The notes under the pieces are model-generated. The model saw nothing but the letters and a program-made list of their open reading frames with translations, was not told the origin of the DNA and ran no database searches. A DNA stretch of 64,000 nt from Roseburia sp. (GTDB lineage: Bacteria > Bacillota > Clostridia > Lachnospirales > Lachnospiraceae): NCBI GenBank assembly GCA_026168605.1, contig JAPFDX010000023.1, positions 18,230 through 82,229 of the forward strand, in the 5' to 3' direction. Position numbers and translations under genes: made by a program. This document shows positions 53,524 to 61,485 of this stretch, one piece after another. Position 1 is the stretch's first letter. Each line of letters begins with the position of its first letter.

Positions 53524-54579
53524 TTATTCCGCCACGTACGCCTCAAAATTTTCCGAGTACCGGATGCTTCCATCCTCCATGATCCACATCGCCTCCACGC
53601 CCTCCAGACCATTCACAAACGCAAGCCCCTCCTCATACGGCATATTGTAAACCGCCGTGGACAGCGCGTCTGCAACGCCCGAATCATCCGCAACGACGGA
53701 GACAGATGTAAAATAATCCGCCGGCATCTGCGTATCCGGATCAATGATGTGACAGTATACCTCCCCGTCTACGACATAGTATCTCTGGTAATTCCCACTC
53801 GTAACGACACTGGCATCCGCCACATCCACCTTCCTGACATAGGTTTCCTCGCTCTCAAAATCGGGATTCTGGATCCCAAGCCGCCAGTTCGTGCCGTCCA
53901 GCCGCTCTCCCACCGCGCAGACATTTCCGCCGACACTTAAGAGCATATGCTCCATTCCAATCTCTTTTGCATACTCTGCCACGCGCTGTACAGCATAACC
54001 CTTGCCGATACTTCCCACATCCAGAGACATTTCCGGATCGCTCAGATACACCGTGGAAGAGTCCTCGTCAATGATGATCTTTTCGATATCCGTATGCTCG
54101 GCGGCGGCGAGAAGCTCGTCCGCAGACGGCAGTTTGGCAGCCGCCGGATTCGCATTTCCAGCCTCTCTGTAATCGTGCCAGATCGAAAGCACACTTCCCA
54201 TCGCAATATTTACCTGCCCATTTGTGCGTGCGTACATTTCCTTACTGAATTGTAACAGACGGATAATCTCCGGGTCAACCTCAACCGGGGCAATCCCCGC
54301 GTTGTCGTTGATCGTCTTTATATTGTTCATGCCCTCATACTCGTGATAAATATCGTAGAGTTCATGGTAATAGACCAGTTTTTCCTTGAGCAGCGAAACC
54401 TCCTCCATAAATGCCCCCTTGCTCGTCCCATATCCGATAATATCTGTTTTCGTATCAAACACATCCAAAAATGTCGCCGTATAGCGCTGCGGTGTTTCCG
54501 GTTTTCCATACCATACCACAAGCGCCCCAAGCAGTACGACTGCTGCCACAAAAATCCCTGTTTTCTTTCCTAGGCTCAT
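53524..54579 (-). CDS. apbE: FAD:protein FMN transferase (ApbE/FmnB)
   Basis: 351 aa with an N-terminal anchor helix (about 7-24) and an ApbE fold outside the membrane. Motifs: TKTDIIGYG (about 44), LDVGSIGKGYAVQRVAEYAK (about 191-210; FAD/Mg site), MLLSVGGNVCAVGER (about 214), VTSGNYQRYYVVDGEVYCHI and IDPDTQMPA (about 270-280). It attaches FMN from FAD covalently to Ser/Thr of target proteins. The lipoprotein encoded just upstream is the expected substrate, as FmnB and PplA in Listeria. Confidence 0.92.
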   Translation of the reverse strand: MSLGKKTGIFVAAVVLLGALVVWYGKPETPQRYTATFLDVFDTKTDIIGYGTSKGAFMEEVSLLKEKLVYYHELYDIYHEYEGMNNIKTINDNAGIAPVEVDPEIIRLLQFSKEMYARTNGQVNIAMGSVLSIWHDYREAGNANPAAAKLPSADELLAAAEHTDIEKIIIDEDSSTVYLSDPEMSLDVGSIGKGYAVQRVAEYAKEIGMEHMLLSVGGNVCAVGERLDGTNWRLGIQNPDFESEETYVRKVDVADASVVTSGNYQRYYVVDGEVYCHIIDPDTQMPADYFTSVSVVADDSGVADALSTAVYNMPYEEGLAFVNGLEGVEAMWIMEDGSIRYSENFEAYVAE

Positions 54580-54649
54580 ACTCTTTTCCTATTTTATAGA
54601 CAAGGGGAGCGCGCGTAAATGCACACTCCCCATCCTTTTTTCTGCCTGC

Positions 54650-55729
54650 TTATTTTGCATTTCCGGCAGCCTTTGTGATCACAGTATTGAAATCCGTAAT
54701 ATGGATCGTCACAGAAGCTGCAAGATCAGCGTCAGAAGGAACACCCTCTGTCACCGCAGTGCCGTTCACCTCGTCAACGGTCTTTCCGGTTGCATACTGC
54801 GCATATGCCGCCGCCTGCTCATTCCACTCCTTGCCGATGGCGGAAGCCTTGCTCATGCCGTAATTCGTGCCGAGCACATTCTTGGAATCCACGGCTACGG
54901 TAATGTCCGTTGTGATCTTTCCGGTCGTATCAAAGTTGATATTCGCCTGAACGCCATCGATCACGGCGCTCGTGATCACACCGTCCGCGTTTACGGTCAG
55001 TGCGGAAATCGTGGCAGAAGTCTGCGCAACGCCTTCCGCCTCTGCACTTGCATCTGCAGAATCTGCAAGCGTGGTCACAACGCCAATTCCCAGCTTGTCG
55101 CCGGCCTGCGCGCCCAGCACACTTGCATTTTCAACCGCCTGCGCAACTGCCGCCTGGAAATCACCAATATAGATCGTACAGCCTGCCGCAAGGTCTGCGT
55201 CTGCCGCCTTGCCTTCCGCTACCGCGATGCCCTTCACTTCGTCTGCCGTCTTTCCGATACAGTACTCTGCAAAAGCTGCCGCCTGCTCATTCCAGTCTTT
55301 TCCGATGGAAGAAGCCTTGTGCATCCCGTAGTTTGTGCCAAGCTCGTTCTTGGTCTGTACCTCTGCGGTGGTATCTGTTGTGATCTTTCCGTCGGTTCCA
55401 AAGTTTACAATGCTCTGTACGGAATCGATCGCACACTGTACGATCTTGCCTTCCGCATCCACGGTCACTGCGGCGATCATCACATCTGTCTGCGCAAGAC
55501 CCTCTGCGTCTGCCGCCGCATCCGTAGAGCTTCCAACCTTCGTCACAACGGCAAGTCCCGTCTTTAACTCGCCTTCTGCCAGCACGACGTCTTCCTTTGA
55601 TTCTTCTGCAACAGCGTTCTGCTTCTCGCTCTGCTCCTGCATAAATTCTTCCGCCGTCTTGTTGGTACAGCCTGCAAGTGCAGAAACCGTCAGTACCATT
55701 CCTAATATTAACGCAATTCTCTTTTTCAT
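54650..55729 (-). CDS. PplA-like flavoprotein lipoprotein with two tandem domains
   Basis: 359 aa from the ATG at 55729 (AGAGGTG upstream). Lipobox LTVSALAGC (Cys21) predicts a lipid-anchored surface protein. After an acidic linker (about 22-55) come two homologous domains (about 58-200 and about 215-355), sharing ADAEGLAQTDVMIAAVTVDA / AEAEGVAQTSATISALTVNA and LGTNYGM(H/S)KAS(S/A)IGK(D/E)WNEQAAA. The Ser in KAS-IGK is a candidate FMN attachment point. In Listeria, PplA carries electrons from the membrane to outside acceptors. Neighbours fit this role. Confidence 0.85.
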   Translation of the reverse strand: MKKRIALILGMVLTVSALAGCTNKTAEEFMQEQSEKQNAVAEESKEDVVLAEGELKTGLAVVTKVGSSTDAAADAEGLAQTDVMIAAVTVDAEGKIVQCAIDSVQSIVNFGTDGKITTDTTAEVQTKNELGTNYGMHKASSIGKDWNEQAAAFAEYCIGKTADEVKGIAVAEGKAADADLAAGCTIYIGDFQAAVAQAVENASVLGAQAGDKLGIGVVTTLADSADASAEAEGVAQTSATISALTVNADGVITSAVIDGVQANINFDTTGKITTDITVAVDSKNVLGTNYGMSKASAIGKEWNEQAAAYAQYATGKTVDEVNGTAVTEGVPSDADLAASVTIHITDFNTVITKAAGNAK

Positions 55730-55784
55730 GAAATATTCACCTCTCATTTTTTATCCTATCAGTGATGATACGATCTGAAAATAA

Positions 55785-56744
55785 CTATTTCTTCAGCCCA
55801 TAATAGGCTTTATCCAGCAATTCCTTTAAAAGCACTTCCTTTGGCTCTGCAAAATGCAGATCATTTAACGCCGCCATCGCTTTCTCATAATATCTTTTTG
55901 CCGTCTGATGGGTAAAGCCGACGCCGTCGCTCTTTTTAACTGCATCAAGGAGCTCCTCCGTCGGAAGCTCTCCCGCCTCTGCCCTTTTTTTCAGTTCCGG
56001 GTTATGGTCAAACGTATGGATAACGGGGAGCGTGATCACTCCCTGCTCATAATCCGACTGCACATTTTTCCCGGCTGCCCTTGTGTCACATTCATAATCG
56101 ATGCAGTCGTCGGTCAGTTGAAAAATAATTCCCGTATATCTGCCAAGCCGGCGGTACAGCCTCAGACGTTTCTCATCCCGCTCAGCGACCACGGCTCCCG
56201 CAAAGTAGGACGCCTCAAACAAGGCTGCCGTCTTTCCGTTTATAATGCTTAAGTAGCGGAACATCGACAGATGATAATTAAAATTATTCGCGCTCTGTCT
56301 GAGTTCCCCCATGCAGATCTGCTCCACATAATTCGATACGTTCAGGTTCTTATAGCTGTCCGTATCCTCCACCTTCGCAAATTCCTTAAGCGCTGCCGCC
56401 AGAAGGTAATCTCCACAGATCACGGCTGTGCGCTTTCCAAACTTCTTCTGGAGCGTCGCCACTCCCCTGCGCAAAGCCGCATCGTCCATAATGTCATCAT
56501 GAACCAGCGTCGCCAGATGAAGAAGCTCGATCGCCGCCGCAAAAACGACCGCATCCCCATGCACACCCCCCTCCGCATCCATCGCGCACGCCAGCACTGC
56601 CTTCGCACGGATGAACTTTCCGTGCGTCAAGGTCAGATGTGACGTGTAGGTGCGAAGCAACAGCGGTGCCGATAACAGCACACGGTCTACTTCCTCTCTG
56701 GTTTGTTCCATCGCGGTTTCAAAATTCAAGGACAAATTAGTCAT
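55785..56744 (-). CDS. Polyprenyl diphosphate synthase (DmkB-like)
   Basis: 319 aa trans-isoprenyl diphosphate synthase. First Asp-rich motif LVHDDIMDDA (about 81-90) and second FQLTDDCIDYE (about 208-218), with HGKFIRAKAVL near residue 41. It extends isoprenyl chains for a quinone side chain. Its ATG overlaps the ndh2 stop by 8 bases. In Listeria dmkB supplies the chain for the demethylmenaquinone used by Ndh2; the divergent UbiA enzyme here would attach it. Confidence 0.88.
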   Translation of the reverse strand: MTNLSLNFETAMEQTREEVDRVLLSAPLLLRTYTSHLTLTHGKFIRAKAVLACAMDAEGGVHGDAVVFAAAIELLHLATLVHDDIMDDAALRRGVATLQKKFGKRTAVICGDYLLAAALKEFAKVEDTDSYKNLNVSNYVEQICMGELRQSANNFNYHLSMFRYLSIINGKTAALFEASYFAGAVVAERDEKRLRLYRRLGRYTGIIFQLTDDCIDYECDTRAAGKNVQSDYEQGVITLPVIHTFDHNPELKKRAEAGELPTEELLDAVKKSDGVGFTHQTAKRYYEKAMAALNDLHFAEPKEVLLKELLDKAYYGLKK

Positions 56745-58713
56745 TGTAGAGATACCACCTCTTTACCCATTTTACATTTTTCCAGTGTTTCTTTAAGAAT
56801 GGTCCAACATAGTAGTCAAATCCGATGGTCCGTCCGGCGCCGATGAGTACTGCGACACTTGCAAATACCATCCACATACCGTTTAAGTACAGTCCGGTTG
56901 TGCTCAGGAACATAAACTGAAGGATAATGGATACCGCTGCGGACGGGAATGTAAACAGACCGCTCATCAGTCCCAGACCGATCGCCAGCTCTAAGAGCAC
57001 GATCACGATCTGCATAAACATCTGCATACCGTCGCTGGCGAGAACGATGTTGTCTACCGACCAGTTTACAAACGGGATGTCCAGCTTAAACGCGTAATCC
57101 GCCAGTGTAGAGCTTGCGAGTTCTTTTCCGCTGACAAAGATGGTCTCAAACAGTCCAAAATCCCAGTCTAAAAGAAGTGTTCCCGCGCTTGCCGCCGCGT
57201 CTGCCCCCGCCGAGGTTGCGCTTGCAACTGCATCTACGGACTGTGCCGGAGCAACGCCGAAGTAGCTTGCGATAATGGAATTATACCATGCGTTCGCCCC
57301 GCCAAAAAATTCATTCAGCATCGGTTTCTGGAACCAGCCCTCGACGATCTTCATCACAGCCTCAAACACCCACACAGCGCCAAGCCATACGCGCAGCGGT
57401 ACGAGAAGGAAACTCGGCGTGCGGTTGGAGAAATGTCCACCCACAAAACTTCTGCGGTTGCGGATCGTAAAGATCTCATGTCTCAGATAGCTGCTCACCT
57501 TCGCCCAGCCCATCACCTGGATAAAGTAAATGATATTGATAAAGTGCTTTGCAAACATGGCAAAGAAGGAAGGCAGATTCATCTGGTGCTTCGCCATACC
57601 GCCTCTCGCCGTTCCCCATCGTCCGCCGACGCACACCATAATACCGTGGAATTTCGGATCGTACTCCTCCATCTCGCCTTTTTTCGTGATGGCTACCGCA
57701 ATATTGTTCGCCGCCGTGCCTGCACTGTGCTCCGCATTCTCAACCATCTGCGGAACCGGACGCTCCTCACCCGGAGCCGTGTAGAACATATTGTCGCCGA
57801 TCACGTATACGTTTTCATGGTCTACGCTTCTCAAATAGGAGTCAACTTCAATTCTTCCTCTTCCTGCGCTCTTTACCTCTTTTGCCGCATCGGTTGTGAT
57901 CTCGGAGCTTTCGATGCCCGCCGTCCAGATAACAGTGCCCGCTGTGTACTGTTTGACTTCCTCTCCTTCTTTCATCTTGATGAAGTTCTCACCCACGCCG
58001 ACCACGCTGGCATTCATCACGATCTCAACGCCCATCTTCTTAAGACGGCGCTCTACCTTGCCGGACAGCTTCTCCGGAAGAACCGGCACCGGACGTGACA
58101 GCCCGTCCACGTTCACAAGCTTTACATCCTCGCGCTTCACATGGAATCTCTCACAGAGAACCGGCACATACTCCGCAAGCTCTCCGATCATCTCGACGCC
58201 CGTAAAGCCTGCGCCAACCACATAGAAGGTCAGCAGCGCGCGTCTCTTCTCCTCATTCGGCTCGTCCGCCGCCACACGGAAACAGTCGTGGATACGGTCT
58301 CTTAACTTCACAGCGTCGTCATAAGACCACAGTGTGTAACTGTGTTCCTCTGCTCCCTCCACGCCGAAAAAGGTCGGCTTGGAGCCTGCTGCCAGAACGA
58401 GATAATCATAGGAATATTCCCCGTTCTCTCCGGTAATCCTGTTTTCCTCAAAATGGATCTTCGTTACGGTATCCAAAACGACATTGACCTTGCGTCCTGC
58501 AAAAATCTGGTCAAGGTTCATCTTGACACTCTCTTCTCCCACACGGCAGGCTGCAACCTCGTGCAGCTCTGTCAGCATCGTGTGGTACGGATGCTTGTCA
58601 ATGATCGTGATCTGTGTCTCATTCGCTACTCCCTTCTTCCGGAGTTTTTTCTCAAGTTTTTTCGTCGCCAGTACGCCTGCGTAACCGGCGCCAATCACTA
58701 CGATGTTGGTCAT
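56737..58713 (-). CDS. ndh2: Type II NADH dehydrogenase with C-terminal membrane domain (Ndh2)
   Basis: 658 aa from the ATG at 58713 (AAAGGA 9 bases upstream). The N-terminal 400 residues are a NDH-2 flavoprotein: FAD loop VIGAGYAGVLATKKLEKK (about 5-22), NAD loop VVGAGFTGVEMIGELAEY (about 165), and VYVIGDNMF (about 305). Unlike classic NDH-2, a C-terminal about 240-residue part has four to five helices of DoxX-like type (LRVWLGAVWVFEAVMKIVEG; MFMQIVIVLLELAIGLGLMS). This fusion is characteristic of the Ndh2 of extracellular electron transfer loci. It heads the six-gene operon. Confidence 0.9.
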   Translation of the reverse strand: MTNIVVIGAGYAGVLATKKLEKKLRKKGVANETQITIIDKHPYHTMLTELHEVAACRVGEESVKMNLDQIFAGRKVNVVLDTVTKIHFEENRITGENGEYSYDYLVLAAGSKPTFFGVEGAEEHSYTLWSYDDAVKLRDRIHDCFRVAADEPNEEKRRALLTFYVVGAGFTGVEMIGELAEYVPVLCERFHVKREDVKLVNVDGLSRPVPVLPEKLSGKVERRLKKMGVEIVMNASVVGVGENFIKMKEGEEVKQYTAGTVIWTAGIESSEITTDAAKEVKSAGRGRIEVDSYLRSVDHENVYVIGDNMFYTAPGEERPVPQMVENAEHSAGTAANNIAVAITKKGEMEEYDPKFHGIMVCVGGRWGTARGGMAKHQMNLPSFFAMFAKHFINIIYFIQVMGWAKVSSYLRHEIFTIRNRRSFVGGHFSNRTPSFLLVPLRVWLGAVWVFEAVMKIVEGWFQKPMLNEFFGGANAWYNSIIASYFGVAPAQSVDAVASATSAGADAAASAGTLLLDWDFGLFETIFVSGKELASSTLADYAFKLDIPFVNWSVDNIVLASDGMQMFMQIVIVLLELAIGLGLMSGLFTFPSAAVSIILQFMFLSTTGLYLNGMWMVFASVAVLIGAGRTIGFDYYVGPFLKKHWKNVKWVKRWYLYND

Positions 58714-58779
58714 GATTTTTTTCCTTTCCCTCTTCAAAACTTCTTCTTAACCGTCTTCTTTTCTTGACTAACACGCAAG

Positions 58780-58808
58780 ATACTATCATATTTTTTCGCG
58801 TATTCCAA
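58780..58808 (-). promoter_or_regulatory. Predicted promoter of ndh2 operon
   Basis: Minus strand TTGGAA (58803-58808), 17 bp, TAGTAT (58780-58785), 66 bases before ndh2. Confidence 0.55.
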
Positions 58809-58900
58809 GACTTTTTTCAAATTTTCGCGTGTTTTCTGTTACTTTCGCTTCATTTCGTCATTTTTACCAGACCACAACTGCCGCTAAAATGATTAAAATA

Positions 58901-58929
58901 TTGCATTTTTACTGATAGGATGCTAAAAT
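58901..58929 (+). promoter_or_regulatory. Predicted promoter of dmkA-like gene
   Basis: TTGCAT (58901-58906), 17 bp, TAAAAT (58924-58929), 48 bases before the ATG. It is divergent from the ndh2 promoter, about 92 bases apart. Confidence 0.6.
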
Positions 58930-58977
58930 CCATTGGCGGATATTCCGCAACTACAAAATAATACACAAGGAGTTCTT

Positions 58978-59889
58978 ATGATCAAGAAATTTTTTAAGTA
59001 CGTAGAAATTATGACAAAAATCACAAGCGTCTTTGCGTTCCTGATGACGCTTGCCTTTTTATTTCACGAAGGACAGCCCATCAATGTCAAGCTGACGCTC
59101 ATATTCTTTGGATCGATGTTTATTTTTGACCTGACGACCACCGCCATTAACAATTACATCGACAGCAAAGATTATCCGGAAATGCTCCCGCTCCCAAGGC
59201 GCGCTGCCCTGATCATCATCTTTGTGATGTTCGGGATCAGCACGGCGTTAGGTCTTTACCTTGCCTACTGTACCGACATCGTCGTACTTCTCGTCGGCGC
59301 TCTCTGCTTTTTGTGCGGTGTGTGCTACACCTATGGACCGCTGCCGATCTCAAGACTGCCGTTCGGCGAAGTGTGTTCAGGAGTTTTTCAGGGTATCCTC
59401 ACGCCGTTTCTTCTTCTATATATAAATATGCCGGAGGGGACATTCCTCACTTACACACTCAGTTCTGCGGAAATCAGTCTCTCTCTGAAGGTATGGCCGC
59501 TTCTTACGCTGGTTCTGTTATGTATGATCCCGACCTGCCTGACCGCGAACATCATGCTCGCCAACAATATTTGTGATGTGGATGCCGATGTGAAGGTGAA
59601 CCGCTTTACCCTTCCCTATTTTCTTGGATTAAAGCGCTCGCTGACACTGTATGCCGCACTCTACTATATCGCATACCTCACTCCCTGTATCATGGTAGTT
59701 CTGGGTATGCTGCACCCGGCTTGTCTGCTGTATCTTCTGACGTTCCCGATCGTGCAGAAGAACATCGATATTTTCCGGAAAGAGCAGAAAAAACCGGACA
59801 CTTTCCTCACCGCGATAAAAAATTATATCGTTCTGATGAGCGCATACGTCATCGCTCTCCTCGTCGGCGGTATTTTTCTAAGATTTTAA
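58978..59889 (+). CDS. UbiA-family prenyltransferase (DmkA/MenA-like)
   Basis: 303 aa from the ATG at 58978 (AAGGAG 5 bases upstream). About eight membrane helices. First Asp motif NNYIDSKDYPEM (about 60-71) and second ANNICDVDADVKVNRFTLP (about 197-215), the two Mg-prenyl-diphosphate sites of UbiA/MenA. It would join a polyprenyl chain to dihydroxynaphthoate, giving demethylmenaquinone. It is divergent from ndh2/dmkB; in Listeria the homologue DmkA serves the extracellular electron path. Confidence 0.88.
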   Translation: MIKKFFKYVEIMTKITSVFAFLMTLAFLFHEGQPINVKLTLIFFGSMFIFDLTTTAINNYIDSKDYPEMLPLPRRAALIIIFVMFGISTALGLYLAYCTDIVVLLVGALCFLCGVCYTYGPLPISRLPFGEVCSGVFQGILTPFLLLYINMPEGTFLTYTLSSAEISLSLKVWPLLTLVLLCMIPTCLTANIMLANNICDVDADVKVNRFTLPYFLGLKRSLTLYAALYYIAYLTPCIMVVLGMLHPACLLYLLTFPIVQKNIDIFRKEQKKPDTFLTAIKNYIVLMSAYVIALLVGGIFLRF

Positions 59890-59902
59890 TCACTTTTTTC
59901 AT

Positions 59903-60655
59903 ATGATCCGGCAGAATGGTTACACTATTCCCATGAAAAAGCGTCGTTCTTTTCCGGATTTCAGACAACTCGGCTCACCGGAGCCGGATCATAAGACGGA
60001 TCTCCTCTCACTGGAAATCTTTTTCTTCTTTCTCTGCGCCGGCAGCGGATTTCTGTGGGAGGTTTTCCTGATGTATGCACAGGGATGGGACTACGTGAAC
60101 CGTGGATTTTTCTACGGTCCGTGGCTTCCGGTATACGGCGCCGGCGGCGTATTGTTCCATCTTCTGCTCGCGCGCAAAGCTGCCTCCTGCAGTTCTCCCT
60201 TTCTGCGCATCCCCGTCGTTTTTGTTTTGTCCGCACTGCTCGGAACGGGCGTCGAGCTTTTCACCGGATGGCTGCTCGATTCCCTCTGGCATCTGCGCTA
60301 CTGGGATTATTCCGCTTATCCCTTTCATTTTCACGGATATATCTGTCTGTGGTCTGCAATCGGCTTCGGCTGTGCCGGTGTGCTCTGGATCTGCCTGATC
60401 GCGCCGTACGTGGCAAGATTCTGGTTCCGAATCTCTGCAAAATGGCGGCGCAGTCTGAATACAATTCTGCTCCTGCTCTTTGTACTCGACTGCGCCGCCG
60501 CTCTCATTTTCCCCAACACCGGGAAAGGCATTACCTCTTTCTCATGCCAAGATAACGCTCCATCTCCTCCCGGAGTACTGCAAACTGCTCCCGCGTTTTC
60601 GGATTCCGGCTCTCAAAATGGAGCAGACGGTTCAGATACCCCTGCTCCGCTGTGA
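59903..60655 (+). CDS. CmpB-family (PF06541-like) membrane protein
   Basis: 250 aa with about five helices: LEIFFFFLCAGSGFLWEVFL (about 37), WLPVYGAGGVLFHLLLA (about 74), FVLSALLGTGVELFTGWLLD (about 107), ICLWSAIGFGCAGVLWICLI (about 147) and ILLLLFVLDCAAALIF (about 188). The motif FYGPWLPVYGAGG and the GVELFTGW-WDY pair are typical of the putative ABC_trans_CmpB family of Clostridia, function unknown. The last about 42 residues (rich in Ser/Pro/Asp) are encoded opposite the 3' end of the HD gene. Start uncertain (59903 or 59933). Confidence 0.75.
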   Translation: MIRQNGYTIPMKKRRSFPDFRQLGSPEPDHKTDLLSLEIFFFFLCAGSGFLWEVFLMYAQGWDYVNRGFFYGPWLPVYGAGGVLFHLLLARKAASCSSPFLRIPVVFVLSALLGTGVELFTGWLLDSLWHLRYWDYSAYPFHFHGYICLWSAIGFGCAGVLWICLIAPYVARFWFRISAKWRRSLNTILLLLFVLDCAAALIFPNTGKGITSFSCQDNAPSPPGVLQTAPAFSDSGSQNGADGSDTPAPL

Positions 60656-61304
60656 TGCGAAAGCTCTCCGGAAATACCAGTTCAAACACCAGTGAAATGT
60701 ACCCGACCACATGGTCTGCCGCCGTGTGACGGATGCTCCAAAGTGCCGCGCTATGTGTAAAAAAGCTCTCCATAACCTCCCCCGACACTTCACAGCACCG
60801 AAGCTGGTCTGTCGTGACATCCAGGATCTCCTCCATCGGGACTTCCACATTTACCCTCAAAATGTCAATCTTGTCCGCGTCGCGCAGCACATTTGCCAGC
60901 CGCTCCGTCCTTGCGTCAAGATGCCCCGGAAGCCGATAGACATTGTGCAGACGGATCGCCGTCTCTATCCGTACATCTTCCTGCGCATCGGCAAGATAAT
61001 CGCGGATTTTTCCATCCGAAAACAGGATATCCGCGCCAAGCGCCGCATGGTTCACCGACCTGGCATCCAGAAATGTCCCGTATCTGCGAAGCTGCTCAAA
61101 ACGTCCTACATCATGCAGCATACCGAGCAGCCACGCCAGACTGACATCCTCCTCCGCCATTCCCTCCGCACGCGCAATCCGCTCACACAGCCCGGCAACC
61201 CGGTAGGTATGTGCAATTTTCAGCCGTATCTTCTCGTCCGACGAATCATAGGCATCCGTATAATTATGAAAGGTCTCTTTTACAAGCTCCCTGTTTATCT
61301 CCAT
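60531..61304 (-). CDS. HD-domain phosphohydrolase
   Basis: 257 aa. The metal-binding HD set is H in KIAHTYRVAGLCERIA (about 32), HD in LGMLHDVGRFEQL (about 63-64) and D in LRDADKIDILRV (about 143). Such enzymes hydrolyse nucleotides or cyclic nucleotides; the substrate is unknown. GAGAAGGAAC precedes the ATG. It starts 24 bases after the spoIIID fragment on the same strand, so it was probably cotranscribed with intact spoIIID. It overlaps the convergent membrane-protein gene by 125 bases. Confidence 0.85.
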   Translation of the reverse strand: MEINRELVKETFHNYTDAYDSSDEKIRLKIAHTYRVAGLCERIARAEGMAEEDVSLAWLLGMLHDVGRFEQLRRYGTFLDARSVNHAALGADILFSDGKIRDYLADAQEDVRIETAIRLHNVYRLPGHLDARTERLANVLRDADKIDILRVNVEVPMEEILDVTTDQLRCCEVSGEVMESFFTHSAALWSIRHTAADHVVGYISLVFELVFPESFRITAEQGYLNRLLHFESRNPKTREQFAVLREEMERYLGMRKR

Positions 61305-61328
61305 GTTCCTTCTCCTTCTCCGTCACAC

Positions 61329-61469
61329 CTAATGCTGGTGTAAATATTTCTCCTTGGTCGCGAGTCCGCCGCGGATGTGCCGCTCTGACTTATTCACATC
61401 AAGCACTTTTCTTGTCTCTGCTGCAAGCGACGGATTGACCTGTGTTAGACGTTCTGTTACGTCTTTATG
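61329..61469 (-). pseudogene. spoIIID: 3' half of spoIIID, interrupted by the recombinase element
   Basis: From 61469 the frame encodes HKDVTERLTQVNPSLAAETR then KVLDVNKSERHIRGGLATKE and KYLHQH, matching the C-terminal about 46 residues of SpoIIID, the mother-cell sporulation regulator (family pattern STVHKDxTERLxxINPxLA...RHLRGGxATKxKY). The N-terminal helix-turn-helix part is absent. Upstream in frame the sequence is the 3' end of the serine recombinase gene, where a run of three ATGs (from 61514) could allow a short fusion product. The missing half is presumably at the other end of the element. Confidence 0.85.
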
Positions 61470-61485
61470 TTTGGTTGTTACCCAA
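61455..61485. other. Presumed attachment-site junction (attL/attR) of the element in spoIIID
   Basis: The stop codon of the recombinase (61465-61467) overlaps the first spoIIID-like codon (CAT, 61467-61469). The core of the att site must lie within or next to this overlap. The exact crossover cannot be set without the other end. Confidence 0.55.

Noticed and set aside
54701..55567. Long plus-strand open frame of 288 codons
   Set aside because: It is antisense to the PplA-like lipoprotein gene, which has a lipobox, repeats and SD. The plus frame is Cys/Arg/His-rich with no family pattern; it is caused by the GC-rich codon bias of the real gene.
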